64,000 nucleotides of DNA from Variovorax sp. IB41 (GCF_016405905.1 NZ_JAEFCB010000003.1:62001-126000); one strand, 5' to 3'. Shown: positions 20,883 through 30,196, numbered from the stretch's first letter. Translations and numbers: made by a program. Notes: generated by a model not told the origin, from the letters alone.

Positions 20883-21938
20883 ATGAAGACCATCAAGGGC
20901 CCCGCCATATTCCTGGCCCAGTTCGCCGGAGACACCGCCCCCTTCAACACGCTCGACGCCATCGCCGGCTGGGCCGCGGGCCTGGGCTACAAGGGCGTGC
21001 AGATCCCCAGCTGGGACGCGCGCCTGTTCGATCTCCAGAAAGCCGCCGAGAGCAAGACCTACTGCGAGGAAGTGAAGGGCACGCTCGCCCATCACGGGCT
21101 GGAAATCACCGAGCTCTCCACGCACCTGCAGGGCCAGCTGGTCGCCGTGCACCCGGCCTACGACGCGGGCTTCGACGGCTTCGCGGCGCCCGAGGTGCGC
21201 GGCGACCCGGTGCGGCGCCAGCAATGGGCCGTGCAGCAGCTGCACTTCGCGGCGAAAGCCTCGGCCCATCTCGGGCTCACGGCGCACGCGACCTTCTCGG
21301 GTGCGCTGGCGTGGCCGTATCTCTACTCGTGGCCGCCGCGCCCGCCGGGACTCATCGAAGAGGCCTTCGACGAGCTCGCGCGCCGCTGGCGCCCGATCCT
21401 GGATGCCTTCGACGCCGCGGGCGTGGACGTGGGCTACGAGATCCACCCCGGCGAAGACCTGCACGACGGCGTGAGCTACGAGATGTTTTTGGAGCGCGTG
21501 AACAACCACCCGCGCGCCTGCCTGCTGTACGACCCGAGCCACTTCATGCTGCAGCAGCTGGACTACCTCGCGTACATCGACCACTACCACGAGCGCATCA
21601 AGATCTTTCACGTGAAGGACGCCGAGTTCAACCCGACCGGCAAGCAAGGCGTGTACGGCGGCTTCCAGAGCTGGATCAACCGCGCCGGGCGCTTCCGGTC
21701 GCTGGGCGACGGGCAGGTGGACTTCAAGGCCATCTTCTCGAAGATGGCGCAGTACGACTTCCCCGGCTGGGCGGTGCTCGAATGGGAGTGCTGCATCAAG
21801 CACCCAGAAGACGGCGCGCGCGAGGGTGCGGCCTTCATCGCCGATCACATCATCCGCGTGGCCGACCGGGCCTTCGACGACTTCGCGGCGGGCGGCGTGG
21901 ACGTGGCGTCGAACCGGAAGATGCTCGGCCTCGGCTGA
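20883..21938 (+). CDS. Sugar phosphate isomerase/epimerase-like TIM barrel protein
   Basis: A 351-aa xylose-isomerase/AP-endonuclease-2 type barrel protein. Recognisable metal-site elements are YEIHPGEDLHDG, LLYDPSHFMLQQLDY, KIFHVKDAEF and the C-terminal VLEWECC, which supply Glu, Asp, His and Glu for a divalent metal. The ribosome site AAGGAAG precedes the start. Such proteins interconvert keto-sugars or inositols or act as dehydratases; the substrate is not determinable and no sugar transporter lies beside it. Confidence 0.85.
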   Translation: MKTIKGPAIFLAQFAGDTAPFNTLDAIAGWAAGLGYKGVQIPSWDARLFDLQKAAESKTYCEEVKGTLAHHGLEITELSTHLQGQLVAVHPAYDAGFDGFAAPEVRGDPVRRQQWAVQQLHFAAKASAHLGLTAHATFSGALAWPYLYSWPPRPPGLIEEAFDELARRWRPILDAFDAAGVDVGYEIHPGEDLHDGVSYEMFLERVNNHPRACLLYDPSHFMLQQLDYLAYIDHYHERIKIFHVKDAEFNPTGKQGVYGGFQSWINRAGRFRSLGDGQVDFKAIFSKMAQYDFPGWAVLEWECCIKHPEDGAREGAAFIADHIIRVADRAFDDFAAGGVDVASNRKMLGLG

Positions 21939-21944
21939 ACCTTC

Positions 21945-23027
21945 TCAGCGGTGCAACGGGCACCCGTTGCGTTCGCTGCGGTAGTTCGACGAGGCGGCAT
22001 ACGCGGCCTTGCGCGCGCGCATCACCTGGCCCAGCGGCCGGTGCGCGGCCAGCGCGTGCCAGGGGTTGAAGGCCATGCCGTCGTCGATCTCGCGCGCGAG
22101 CTCATCGCTCCAGCCGGCCTGCGGGCCGACGGTAATGCGCGCCACGGGCACGAAGGGGCTCAGGTCCTGCGGCCATTCGACCGAGGCGTCTTCGATGGGC
22201 ATGCGCTCCAGGTCCACGCACAGCTGCACGCGCAGTTCCCATTCGGCGGGCTGCTGACGCACGACGTCCATGACCGCTTCGCGCGTGCCATCGGGCTTGT
22301 CGTCCAGGTCGATCGGCTGGCCCTCGAGCGCCAACAGGTTGGGCGAGACCGGCGCCAACTGCAGCTTCGCGATGTGGTTGCCGTAGCGCAGCGGCACCTG
22401 CGTGAAGAAGGTGGCGCCCAGCGGATGGACCTCGGGGTGGCCGCCCATCGCGATCAGCTTGCCGCTCTGGCCGCCGACCGCCTCGACGGCCTTTTCCACG
22501 CCCTGCAGCACGCTGGAGAGCACGCGCTTGGCGTTGGGCGCCTTGTCGGTGGTGCCGGCCAGCAGCTTCAGGCTCTTGAGAAATCCCTTCGCGTCGGGCG
22601 CGAGGAACACGGGTCCGTCGACGAACAGGAAGTCCTGCGTGGTGTGGGCTTCCGAGCCTTCCACGCGCTCGCCTTCGACGTCCATCACCTTGAGCGCCAT
22701 GCCGCGCGGCAGCGAGACGCGGTCGTCCAGCATCTCGGCGGGCGGCGTGGAGATGCGCATCACGACCGCATGGCGGCCCGGCGCGGCGAAGAGGCCCTGC
22801 GCCAGCGGCTCGGACAGGCCGTCGAGCACACGCAGTTCGCCGTGCAGCAGGCCATGGCTCTTGGCATGCACGCTGCGCGCCGCATGGCCGGTGTGGTCAG
22901 CCATGGTGCGGGACATGCCCAGCAGCGTGGCGACGAGTTCGGCCTGGGTGTGGAGCTCGTCGTCAACCAGCGTCTCCACGGACGGGTCGAAACGCACGGG
23001 GGTGGCGGAAAGCGTGGCGGTGTTCAT
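21945..23027 (-). CDS. Catalase-fold heme protein (short catalase family)
   Basis: A 360-aa protein of the short catalase-like family, much smaller than true catalases (about 480-750 aa). The distal His region is SVHAKSHGLLHGELRVLDG and a later RKAAY fits the RxxxY heme-ligand pattern near the C-terminus. Members are predicted heme-dependent peroxidases and some act on lipid hydroperoxides; catalase activity is not assured. It is followed on the same strand side by a MocR regulator, and converges with the isomerase-like gene. Confidence 0.8.
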   Translation of the reverse strand: MNTATLSATPVRFDPSVETLVDDELHTQAELVATLLGMSRTMADHTGHAARSVHAKSHGLLHGELRVLDGLSEPLAQGLFAAPGRHAVVMRISTPPAEMLDDRVSLPRGMALKVMDVEGERVEGSEAHTTQDFLFVDGPVFLAPDAKGFLKSLKLLAGTTDKAPNAKRVLSSVLQGVEKAVEAVGGQSGKLIAMGGHPEVHPLGATFFTQVPLRYGNHIAKLQLAPVSPNLLALEGQPIDLDDKPDGTREAVMDVVRQQPAEWELRVQLCVDLERMPIEDASVEWPQDLSPFVPVARITVGPQAGWSDELAREIDDGMAFNPWHALAAHRPLGQVMRARKAAYAASSNYRSERNGCPLHR

Positions 23028-23127
23028 CGGCGGTCTTTCTTCTGCGTGGGACTGAAACCCACGATCCGGCGCGCCCGCGAGGCGCCGTGTAGGAGCGCAG
23101 CGCCAATGCGTGCGCGAAGGGCGGCGC

Positions 23128-24588
23128 TCAGAGCAGCGCGGCGAGGCGGCGGATCGCGCCGTCGATCTGCGATTCGTCGATCAGGCCGTAGCCGAAGGCG
23201 AGGCCGTTGGGCACGCCGGGCGCGTTCGGATCGAATGCGAAGCGCGAGAGCGGCGGCAGCGTGATGCCGGCCGCGGCCGCGCGTTCGACCGCGGCGTGGT
23301 CGCGCGAATCCGTGCGCAGCCACGCCGACAGGTGCAGCCCCGCATCGGACGGAATCACCTCGAGCCGCCCCGCGCAGTGCCTGGCCAGCGCCTCGAGCAG
23401 CGCGGCGCGCCGCGCGCCGTAGACCTTGCGCATCTTGCGGATGTGGCGCGCGAGGTGCCCCTCGGCGATGAAGGCGGCGAGCGCCTCCTGCCCGAGCACC
23501 GGGCCGTGCCAGTCGGCCAGCTCGCGCGCCCGCACGAGCGCCGCGCGCGCCCAGGGCGGCGCGACCACGAAACCGAGACGCAGCGCGGGGAACAGGCTCT
23601 TGGAGAAGGTGCCGACGTAGCAGACCGATTCGGCGCGGTCGAGCGTCTGCAGCGCGTCGAGCGGGCGGCCGGCGAAGCGGAATTCGCTGTCGTAGTCGTC
23701 CTCGATGACCACCGCGTTGCGCGCCCGCGCGAAGGCCAGCAGCGCCGCGCGGCGCTGCGGCGACATCGCGACGCCTGTGGGGAACTGGTGCGAGGGCGTC
23801 ACGCAGATCACGCGCGCCTCGGGCGGCAGGCGCTCGACGCACAGGCCCTCGACATCGGTCGGCACGGTGACCACCTTCGCGCCCGCGGCGGTCATGGCCT
23901 CGCGCAGCGACGGATAGAAAAGCTGCTCCACCGCGACCACCGTGCGCCCGGGCACGACGAGGATGCGCGCGAGCAGCCCGAAGGCCTGCTGCGCGCCGGC
24001 GGTGACCACGATGTCGTCGGCCGTGCAGCCGACCGCGCGGGTGAACGACACGTGCCTGGCGATCGCCTCGCGCAGCGCGGCCTGGCCCTGCGGCTGGGCG
24101 TAGTCGGCGGGCTCGCGTGCGATGCGGCGCAGCGCGCGGTCGGACAGGCGCCGCCAGATATCGAACGGAAAGGCGCCGGTGTCGGGCAGGCCGACGCGGA
24201 AATCGTCGCGTGCGCGTGGCGGCTGCAGCGTGGGCGCGAGGTCGGCGCCGGGCACGTTCAGCGGCACCAGCCGCGGATCGCGCCGGGCCGGTGCGCCTTT
24301 TTTGGACGTGCGGCCGCGGCGCGACCGGGGCAGAGTGTCGGCCACGTAGGTGCCGGCGCCGGGGCGCGCGAGCAGGTAGCCCTCGCTCAACAGCAGGTCG
24401 TAGGCCGCGAGCATGGTGTTGCGCGAGACGCCCAGCCGCCCGGCGAGCGCGCGCGTGGCGGGCAGCCGCGCGCCGGGCTGCAGCCGGCCGTCGAGGATGG
24501 CGTCGCGCAACTGCCGGTGCACCTCGCGCAGCAGGTCGCGCGAGCCGGTGCCCGGCAGGCGAATGGCGAGTTCGAAAAGTGGCTCCAT
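23128..24588 (-). CDS. MocR-type GntR/aminotransferase regulator
   Basis: A 486-aa fusion. The N-terminal GntR winged helix (about residues 10-75, LREVHRQLRDAILDGRLQPG then RLGVSRNTM) is joined to a class I/II aminotransferase fold with the PLP lysine in YVGTFSKSLFPALRLG and DDYDSEF earlier. MocR proteins use PLP or amino-PLP as an effector, as in GabR and PdxR. It diverges from an MFS exporter 82 bp away, the likely target. Between them TTC-TTTT-GAA inside a larger GATTG...CAATC repeat near 24600-24626 may be an operator. Confidence 0.92.
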   Translation of the reverse strand: MEPLFELAIRLPGTGSRDLLREVHRQLRDAILDGRLQPGARLPATRALAGRLGVSRNTMLAAYDLLLSEGYLLARPGAGTYVADTLPRSRRGRTSKKGAPARRDPRLVPLNVPGADLAPTLQPPRARDDFRVGLPDTGAFPFDIWRRLSDRALRRIAREPADYAQPQGQAALREAIARHVSFTRAVGCTADDIVVTAGAQQAFGLLARILVVPGRTVVAVEQLFYPSLREAMTAAGAKVVTVPTDVEGLCVERLPPEARVICVTPSHQFPTGVAMSPQRRAALLAFARARNAVVIEDDYDSEFRFAGRPLDALQTLDRAESVCYVGTFSKSLFPALRLGFVVAPPWARAALVRARELADWHGPVLGQEALAAFIAEGHLARHIRKMRKVYGARRAALLEALARHCAGRLEVIPSDAGLHLSAWLRTDSRDHAAVERAAAAGITLPPLSRFAFDPNAPGVPNGLAFGYGLIDESQIDGAIRRLAALL

Positions 24589-24670
24589 GAAGTTCGCCGA
24601 TTGTGGTTCTTTTGAAGAGCCAATCGCAAGCCTATTCTGAAGGCCTCAGAACGCTCACCGGAGTCTCGCC

Positions 24671-25921
24671 ATGCACACCGAACCTCTCGCCGCCGCGCCC
24701 GCGCAACCCGCCGAACGCCTGCCCCTCGGCCTGGCGTGGCTGGCGCTGGGCGCCTTTGCCCTGGGCACCGAGAGCTTCATGGTCGTCGGCCTGCTGCCGA
24801 TGCTGGCGGCCGACCTGCAGGTGAGCGCCACGCGCGCCGGGCAGCTGGTGCTGCTGTTCGCGCTGAGCTATGCGATCGGCTCGCCGCTGATGGCCGCACT
24901 GTTCGCGCGCTTCGGCCGGCGGCCGCTGCTGGTCGCGAGTCTTGCGGCATTCGCGGGCATCACGCTGGCCGCCTCGATGGCGCAGGGCTTCGCGCAGCTG
25001 GCGCTGGCGCGCATCGCGCTCGGACTGGTGGCCGGCGTGTTCCTGCCGACAGCGAGCGCGGTGGCGGCGTCGATGGTGTCGCCCGCGCTGCGCGGACGGG
25101 CGCTGGCCATCGTGACGGGCGGCGGCACGGTGGCGGTCGCCGTCGGCGTGCCGCTGGGCGCGTGGATCGCGGGCTGGGGCGGCTGGCGCACGGCCTATTT
25201 GCTGGTGGCCGCAGTCGCGGCGCTGGCCGCCTGGGGCGTGGCCGTCGGTTTGCCGCGCAGCCTGGCTTCTTCGGCGCCGGCGACTGCCGCGCGCGCGCCG
25301 TCGTTCTCGGTGGCCCGCGCGCCCGGCGTGCTGCCCGCGCTGCTGACCACCGTGCTGTGGACCACGGGCGGCTTCAGTTTCTATACCTACATCGCGTCGT
25401 TCCTGTCGGGCACGGTGGGCTTCGGCGCCCAGGGCGTGAGCGCCGTGTTCTGCGCGATCGGCGTCGCGGCCGCCCTCGGCACCGCCACCGGCGGCTGGGC
25501 GACCGACCGCTTCGGCGCCGACCGCGTGGCGCAGGCCTTCGCGCTCGTGCTGGTGGCGATCTTCGGCGGGCTGTCGTTCTCGGCGCAGATGCTGCCGCGC
25601 GAGCTGGCGCTGCCGCTGATCGTGGGCCTGTCGGCGCTCTGGGGCTTCGCTGGCTGGGGGTTCGGCCCGGCGCAGGCGGTGCGGCTGATCCGCCTGGCAC
25701 CCGATCGCGCGCCGATGACGCTGTCGCTCAACGCCTCGGCGATCTACCTGGGCATCGCGGCGGGCTCGGCGCTGGGCGGCGTGGTGATCGACCTGTTCGG
25801 CGTCGGCGCGGTTGGCTGGGCGGGCGCCGCCAGCCAAATCGTGGGGCTAGGCCTGATGTTGCGCGCGGCCCACAGGTCGCGGACGGCGCTTTCTTTGCCG
25901 ACATCGCCGCTGGCTGCCTGA
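24671..25921 (+). CDS. MFS transporter, probable sugar/drug efflux type
   Basis: A 416-aa major facilitator with about 12 transmembrane segments. Signatures: opening AFALGTESFMVVGLLP, the loop 2-3 motif ALFARFGRRPLLV, and VFLPTASAVAASMV. These are typical of the DHA1/AraJ-like efflux group. The start is preceded by CCGGAG. It is divergent from the MocR regulator, which probably controls it. Substrate unknown. Confidence 0.9.
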   Translation: MHTEPLAAAPAQPAERLPLGLAWLALGAFALGTESFMVVGLLPMLAADLQVSATRAGQLVLLFALSYAIGSPLMAALFARFGRRPLLVASLAAFAGITLAASMAQGFAQLALARIALGLVAGVFLPTASAVAASMVSPALRGRALAIVTGGGTVAVAVGVPLGAWIAGWGGWRTAYLLVAAVAALAAWGVAVGLPRSLASSAPATAARAPSFSVARAPGVLPALLTTVLWTTGGFSFYTYIASFLSGTVGFGAQGVSAVFCAIGVAAALGTATGGWATDRFGADRVAQAFALVLVAIFGGLSFSAQMLPRELALPLIVGLSALWGFAGWGFGPAQAVRLIRLAPDRAPMTLSLNASAIYLGIAAGSALGGVVIDLFGVGAVGWAGAASQIVGLGLMLRAAHRSRTALSLPTSPLAA

Positions 25922-26310
25922 TTGCGGCGTGTTTTGCTATATTTTCAATAGCAGACTTCGCAGGAGCGACCGTCCTTCGCGGGGCCATCGGGCCCCGGCT
26001 TGCTTTGAAGATGAGCAACTGTCATGCCCGTCAAGCTATAATGACGGGTTCGTTTCGATACCACGACGAAGCACTTCGTCATATTGCCGGCTGACCTGCA
26101 CTGTCCCTTGGATTCTTCAGGCCCCCACACTTTCAGCCGGCTTCACAGTGTGTTGGAGCGCCAGACCGGGCGCCCATGATTGCCACCACTGCCTTCGTTC
26201 TTGTTGAAGCGAATAGCGCGTTCGCCGCGCCATTGCGGCCGGCCCACGCCCGTTTTCAATTATTTTTCAGGCACTTCGCGTCCAACATTCGCGCGCTGTG
26301 CCAAGGCTCC
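25922..26310. other. 389-bp non-coding stretch: possible long leader of the small-gene/infA unit
   Basis: No convincing gene. It contains: an inverted repeat TGCTAT-N7-ATAGCA (25935-25953) just after the MFS stop; a GGGGCC/GGCCCC hairpin (25981-25996); and CCCGTCA-N8-TGACGGG (26027-26048) whose loop and arm include TATAAT at 26037-26042, without an evident -35. A further stem CACACT/AGTGTG (26126-26131 and 26147-26152) follows. If transcription starts near 26050, the next gene would have a leader of about 260 nt, as in some cold-shock messages. That reading is inference. Confidence 0.45.
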
Positions 26311-26571
26311 ATGGACATCATTCAACACAGTATCGCGGTGGGCAAGTACCTTGTTTCCCCGCTCATTCGACACCAGGACGACGGCCATTTCGCCGCCTCC
26401 GTCTCGATCCGCTCCGGCCACGGCAGCGGCATGCACGACCGCGTGATGCGCTTCACGCCGCGTTTTGCGAGCCACGCCGCCGCCCTGCGCTATGCCATCG
26501 ACCAGGGCCTTTGCTGGGTGCGCGAGCGCAACACGCGCAACGCCCCGCTCGCCTTGCCGTGCGCAGGCTGA
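26311..26571 (+). CDS. Small conserved hypothetical protein
   Basis: An 86-aa soluble protein starting MDIIQHSIAVGKYLVSPLIR, with a central FAASVSIRSGHGSG and VMRFTPRFASHAAALRYA. I recall similar short proteins in Burkholderiales, often near translation or cold-response genes, but no function. I prefer the ATG at 26311; an in-frame ATG at 26176 would add 45 residues of unrelated hydrophobic sequence. It lies 60 bp before infA on the same strand. Confidence 0.65.
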   Translation: MDIIQHSIAVGKYLVSPLIRHQDDGHFAASVSIRSGHGSGMHDRVMRFTPRFASHAAALRYAIDQGLCWVRERNTRNAPLALPCAG

Positions 26572-26631
26572 AACAATCACGCCCATCTTCATATCCAACA
26601 CACATCGAACGAGATTCAGAGGTAATCACAC

Positions 26632-26898
26632 ATGCCCAAGGAAGAACTGATCGAAATGAACGGCGCAGTGACCGAAGTCCTGCCCGACTCGCGCTACCGT
26701 GTCACGCTGGACAACGGCCATCAGCTGATCGCCTACAGCGGCGGCAAGATGCGCAAGCACCACATCCGCATCCTGGCGGGTGACAAGGTGTCGCTCGAAC
26801 TCTCGCCCTACGACCTGACCAAGGGTCGCATCACCTTCCGCCACCTGGAACGTCGCGGCCCGCCGCCGACCGGCGGCAACAACTCCCCCCGCCGCTGA
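26632..26898 (+). CDS. infA: Translation initiation factor IF-1 (extended)
   Basis: An S1-like OB-fold protein of 88 aa. Residues 1-70 match IF-1 ([46 protein letters not shown]). A 16-18-residue tail rich in Pro, Gly, Asn and Arg follows, absent from the 72-aa E. coli protein. IF-1 blocks the ribosomal A site during initiation. It is not in a ribosomal-protein operon here but next to a DEAD-box helicase, so it may be a second, accessory copy as found in several Burkholderiales. Confidence 0.93.
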   Translation: MPKEELIEMNGAVTEVLPDSRYRVTLDNGHQLIAYSGGKMRKHHIRILAGDKVSLELSPYDLTKGRITFRHLERRGPPPTGGNNSPRR

Positions 26899-26913
26899 TC
26901 CGCGACGGACAAG

Positions 26914-26960
26914 AGGCCTTGCGGCACCCCGCGAAGGGTGCCGGCAAGGCCTTTGTTTTT
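26914..26960 (+). terminator. Intrinsic terminator after infA
   Basis: Arms starting AGGCCTTGC and ending GCAAGGCCT (about 26914-26929 and 26936-26952), with one bulged base, loop CGCGAA, followed by TTGTTTTT. It separates infA from dbpA. Confidence 0.85.
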
Positions 26961-26983
26961 CCCGGGTCCCGGCTGCTGAAACG

Positions 26984-28435
26984 ATGACCACGACCAATCC
27001 CACAGCCGACGGCTCCAACGCCCAGGTTTCGACCGACAACGGCTTTGCCACGCTGGCGCTCTCGCCCCAGATGCTGGCCAACCTCACCCAGCTGGGCTAC
27101 ACGCAGATGACGGCCATCCAGGCCGCCGCGCTGCCGCCGGCGCTGTTGGGCAAGGACCTGATCGCCCAGGCCAAGACCGGCAGCGGCAAGACCGCCGCCT
27201 TCGCCCTGGCGCTGCTCGCCAACCTCAACGCACGCCGCTTCGCCATCCAGGCGATGGTGCTGTGCCCGACGCGCGAGCTGGCCGACCAGGTCACGACCGA
27301 GATCCGGCGTCTCGCGCGCGCCGAAGAAAACATCAAGGTGGTCACGCTCTGCGGCGGCGTCGCGCTGCGCGGGCAGATTGCGAGCCTTGAGCACGGCGCG
27401 CACATCGTCGTGGGCACGCCGGGCCGCATCATGGACCACCTGGAGCGCGGCAATCTGGACCTCTCGGCGCTCAACACGCTGGTGCTCGACGAAGCCGACC
27501 GCATGCTGGACATGGGCTTCTTCGAGGACATCGTGAAGGTCGCGCGCCAGTGCCCGAAGGAGCGCCAGACGCTGCTCTTCTCGGCCACGTACCCCGAAGG
27601 CATCGCCAAGCTCGCGCAGCAGTTCATGAAGAGCCCGCAGCAGATCACGGTGCAGGCGCAGCACGAAGGCAGCAAGATCCGCCAACGCTGGTACCAGGTG
27701 AAGGACAGCGAGCGGCTGCACACCGTGAGCCTGCTGCTGGACCATTTCCGCCCTGTCAGCACGCTGGCCTTCTGCAATACCAAGCAGCAGTGCCGCGACC
27801 TGGTCGAAGTGCTGCAGGCGCAGGGCTTCAGCGCGCTGGCGCTCTTCGGCGAACTCGAACAGCGCGAGCGCGACCAGGTGCTGGTGCAGTTCGCCAACCG
27901 CAGTTGCTCGGTGCTGGTGGCCACCGACGTGGCGGCGCGGGGCCTCGATATCTCGCACCTCGAAGCGGTGATCAATGTCGACGTGACGCCCGATTCCGAG
28001 ATCCACATCCACCGCGTCGGCCGCACCGGCCGCGTGGGCCAGTCGGGCGATGCCGAAGGCCTCGCGCTGAACCTGGCGAGCATGAACGAGATGGGCAGCG
28101 TCGGAAAGATCGAGCAGTTGCAGGGCCGCGAGTCCGAATGGCACGAACTGGCCGAGCTCACGCCGGCCAAGGGCGCGCCGCTGCAGCCGCCGATGGCCAC
28201 GCTGCAGATCGTGGGCGGGCGCAAGGAAAAGATCCGCGCCGGCGACGTGCTGGGCGCCCTCACGGGCGACTGCGGCTACACGAAGGACCAGGTCGGCAAG
28301 ATCAACGTCAACGAGTTCTCGACGTATGTGGCCGTCGATCGCGCCATCGCCGCCGAGGCCGCGCACAAGCTCGGCAGCGGCCGCGTCAAGGGCAAGTCGG
28401 TCAAGGTGCGGCTGCTGACGCTGCAGGACCAGTAG
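26984..28435 (+). CDS. dbpA: DEAD-box RNA helicase DbpA
   Basis: ATP-dependent RNA helicase of 483 aa that acts on 23S rRNA during large-subunit assembly. Helicase motifs in order: AKTGSGKT, PTRELADQ, TPGRI, LDEADRML, FSATYPEG, then in domain 2 ATDVAARGLDI and HRVGRTGR. The C-terminal about 75 residues (IRAGDVLGALTG then VAVDRAIAAEA) match the DbpA RNA-binding domain that recognises hairpin 92. Its last 35 bp overlap the convergent MATE gene. Confidence 0.93.
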   Translation: MTTTNPTADGSNAQVSTDNGFATLALSPQMLANLTQLGYTQMTAIQAAALPPALLGKDLIAQAKTGSGKTAAFALALLANLNARRFAIQAMVLCPTRELADQVTTEIRRLARAEENIKVVTLCGGVALRGQIASLEHGAHIVVGTPGRIMDHLERGNLDLSALNTLVLDEADRMLDMGFFEDIVKVARQCPKERQTLLFSATYPEGIAKLAQQFMKSPQQITVQAQHEGSKIRQRWYQVKDSERLHTVSLLLDHFRPVSTLAFCNTKQQCRDLVEVLQAQGFSALALFGELEQRERDQVLVQFANRSCSVLVATDVAARGLDISHLEAVINVDVTPDSEIHIHRVGRTGRVGQSGDAEGLALNLASMNEMGSVGKIEQLQGRESEWHELAELTPAKGAPLQPPMATLQIVGGRKEKIRAGDVLGALTGDCGYTKDQVGKINVNEFSTYVAVDRAIAAEAAHKLGSGRVKGKSVKVRLLTLQDQ

Positions 28436-29885
28436 CGGCCACAGGCTGCGGCGTGGCGAGCGCCGCAGCATCGCCATGCGCCGAAGTCGGCGCCACCGGC
28501 GCATCGAGCACGGGAGTGGGCGCTTTCGCCGACGGCTCCTGCCGCGCCAGTTTCGACGCCAGCCGGAACGCCACCACCACCGCCAGCAATCCGAAGATCG
28601 ACGAGCCCACGGCCTGCCCGACGAGCACGCCGGCCGCGCCGTAGTGCGAGCCCCACCAGGCGAACGGAATCGTGCCCAGCGTGGCGCGCCCCCAGTTGAA
28701 GAACGTCGACAGCAGCGGATGCCCGAGGTTGTTGAACGACGCGTTCGCCACGAACAACCCGCCCGCAAAAAAGAAGCTCGCCGCGAGCCACGTGCAGAAG
28801 AGCGCGATCAATTCGGCCGCCTGCCCCTCGGCCGAGAACGCGCGGATCAGCACGCCCTGTCCCAGCGCCAGCACGAGCCAGGCGACGGCCACCGAGGCCA
28901 CCATGAACAGCAGGCTGTCGCGCAGCCCCTCCTGCACGCGGCGGTACTGGCCCGCGCCGAGGTTCTGCGCCAGGATCGGCCCGACCGCGCCGCTCAGCGC
29001 GTAGACGAGCCCGAAGGCCACGGGACTCAGGCGGTCGATGGTCGCCGCACCCGCCACCGCCGACGGGCCGAACTGCGCGATCGCATGCGTGACGAACGCA
29101 GCGCCCACGGGCGTCGCGAGGTTCGTCAGCACCGCCGGCCCCGCCACGCTCGCAAGGGCGCGCGCGTCGCCCGCCAGCCGCGGCGGCTCGAAGCGCCCGA
29201 GCATGCGGTGCTTCACCATCACGCCGTGCAGCCCGATGGCCGCGAGCGCCATGCGCGAGACCACCGCGCTGATCGCCGCGCCGTCGAGCCCCAGCCCGAA
29301 GCCGAAGATCAATATCGGATCGAGCACCGCCGTGACGAACGCCGCCGCGAGCGTGACCGTCATCGAGCGGCGCGCATCGCCGATGGAGCGCAAAAGCGCC
29401 GAGCACGCCATGCCCAGGCCCAGCAGCGGCAGCGTGTGCACCGTCACCGAGAGATAGCGCTGCGCGAGTCGCGCCGTCTCGCCCTCGGCGCCCAGCGCGT
29501 GCAGGGCAGGGTGCAGGAAAAAAGCCGTGCCGCTGCCCACCACCACCGACGCGGCCGTCATCAGCACGAGGCTGGAGGTGGCGATGCGGCGCGCATCCAT
29601 CGCGCGGCCGGCACCCACGGTGCGCGACACCACGGCCGCGATGCCGATGGTCAACCCGATGCACAGCGATGCATGAAAGAACCCCACCACGCCCGCGAAA
29701 CCGACCGCCGCCGCCGTCTCTTTCTCCCCGAGCAGCGAGATGTAGAAGAGGTTGATCAGGTCGACCGCGAACACCGCGATCAGCCCGATGGCACCGGTGC
29801 CCGCCATCACGCAAACATGGCGCAGGAGCGAGCCCGAAACGAAGCGCGGACGCTCGACGGCACCCGCCGTTTCGGTTATTGGCAT
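28401..29885 (-). CDS. MATE family efflux transporter
   Basis: A 494-aa protein with about 12 transmembrane helices and the MATE pattern (AVDLINLFYISLLGEKETAA early; VLTNLATPVGAAFVTHAIAQ mid-protein; LSGAVGPILAQNLGAGQYRR). It exports cationic compounds by Na+ or H+ antiport; substrate unknown. The C-terminal about 40 residues are Ala/Pro-rich. I chose the ATG at 29885 (MPITETAGA); one at 29924 would add 13 residues. Convergent overlap with dbpA. Confidence 0.9.
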   Translation of the reverse strand: MPITETAGAVERPRFVSGSLLRHVCVMAGTGAIGLIAVFAVDLINLFYISLLGEKETAAAVGFAGVVGFFHASLCIGLTIGIAAVVSRTVGAGRAMDARRIATSSLVLMTAASVVVGSGTAFFLHPALHALGAEGETARLAQRYLSVTVHTLPLLGLGMACSALLRSIGDARRSMTVTLAAAFVTAVLDPILIFGFGLGLDGAAISAVVSRMALAAIGLHGVMVKHRMLGRFEPPRLAGDARALASVAGPAVLTNLATPVGAAFVTHAIAQFGPSAVAGAATIDRLSPVAFGLVYALSGAVGPILAQNLGAGQYRRVQEGLRDSLLFMVASVAVAWLVLALGQGVLIRAFSAEGQAAELIALFCTWLAASFFFAGGLFVANASFNNLGHPLLSTFFNWGRATLGTIPFAWWGSHYGAAGVLVGQAVGSSIFGLLAVVVAFRLASKLARQEPSAKAPTPVLDAPVAPTSAHGDAAALATPQPVAATGPAASAAAP

Positions 29886-29944
29886 ATGAAATCCTCGATG
29901 TGGCCTAATTGCAGGTTCGAACATTACTTTTACCCGAGCTTTTC

Positions 29945-30115
29945 ATGCCCAAGACATTCCGTACCGAAGCCGAACGCGTTGCCACCCCGAAGCCGACGCC
30001 GCTGCCCGGCTACGCCCTGCCCAAGACCGGCGGTGGCCAGAAGGTCAGCCTGGAACGCGGCACCGCAACGCGCAGCAAGAAGAACCCTGGCAAGCGCGCC
30101 AAGAAGGGCGGCTGA
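29945..30115 (+). CDS. Small basic hypothetical protein
   Basis: A 56-aa, strongly basic protein, starting MPKTFRTEAERVATPKPTPL and ending in a Ser/Lys/Arg/Gly run (SKKNPGKRAKKGG), suggesting nucleic-acid binding. It diverges from the MATE gene and is closed by a good terminator, which supports it as an expressed independent unit. No family recognised. Confidence 0.6.
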   Translation: MPKTFRTEAERVATPKPTPLPGYALPKTGGGQKVSLERGTATRSKKNPGKRAKKGG

Positions 30116-30148
30116 TCCAGCCCCTGCGGCTCCTCTGGAGCCACGACG

Positions 30149-30170
30149 AACGCGCCCCCGGGCGCGTTTT
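30149..30170 (+). terminator. Intrinsic terminator
   Basis: AACGCGCC and GGCGCGTT arms (30149-30156, 30161-30168) with loop CCCG, followed by TT. It ends the small basic protein transcript. Confidence 0.75.
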
Positions 30171-30196
30171 GTCATTGGGCCAGCTATAAAGCAGCG

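Noticed and set aside
26037..26042. TATAAT as a strong promoter
   Set aside because: No -35 hexamer at 15-19 bp upstream and no extended -10. It is only a weak candidate and partly overlaps an inverted repeat.
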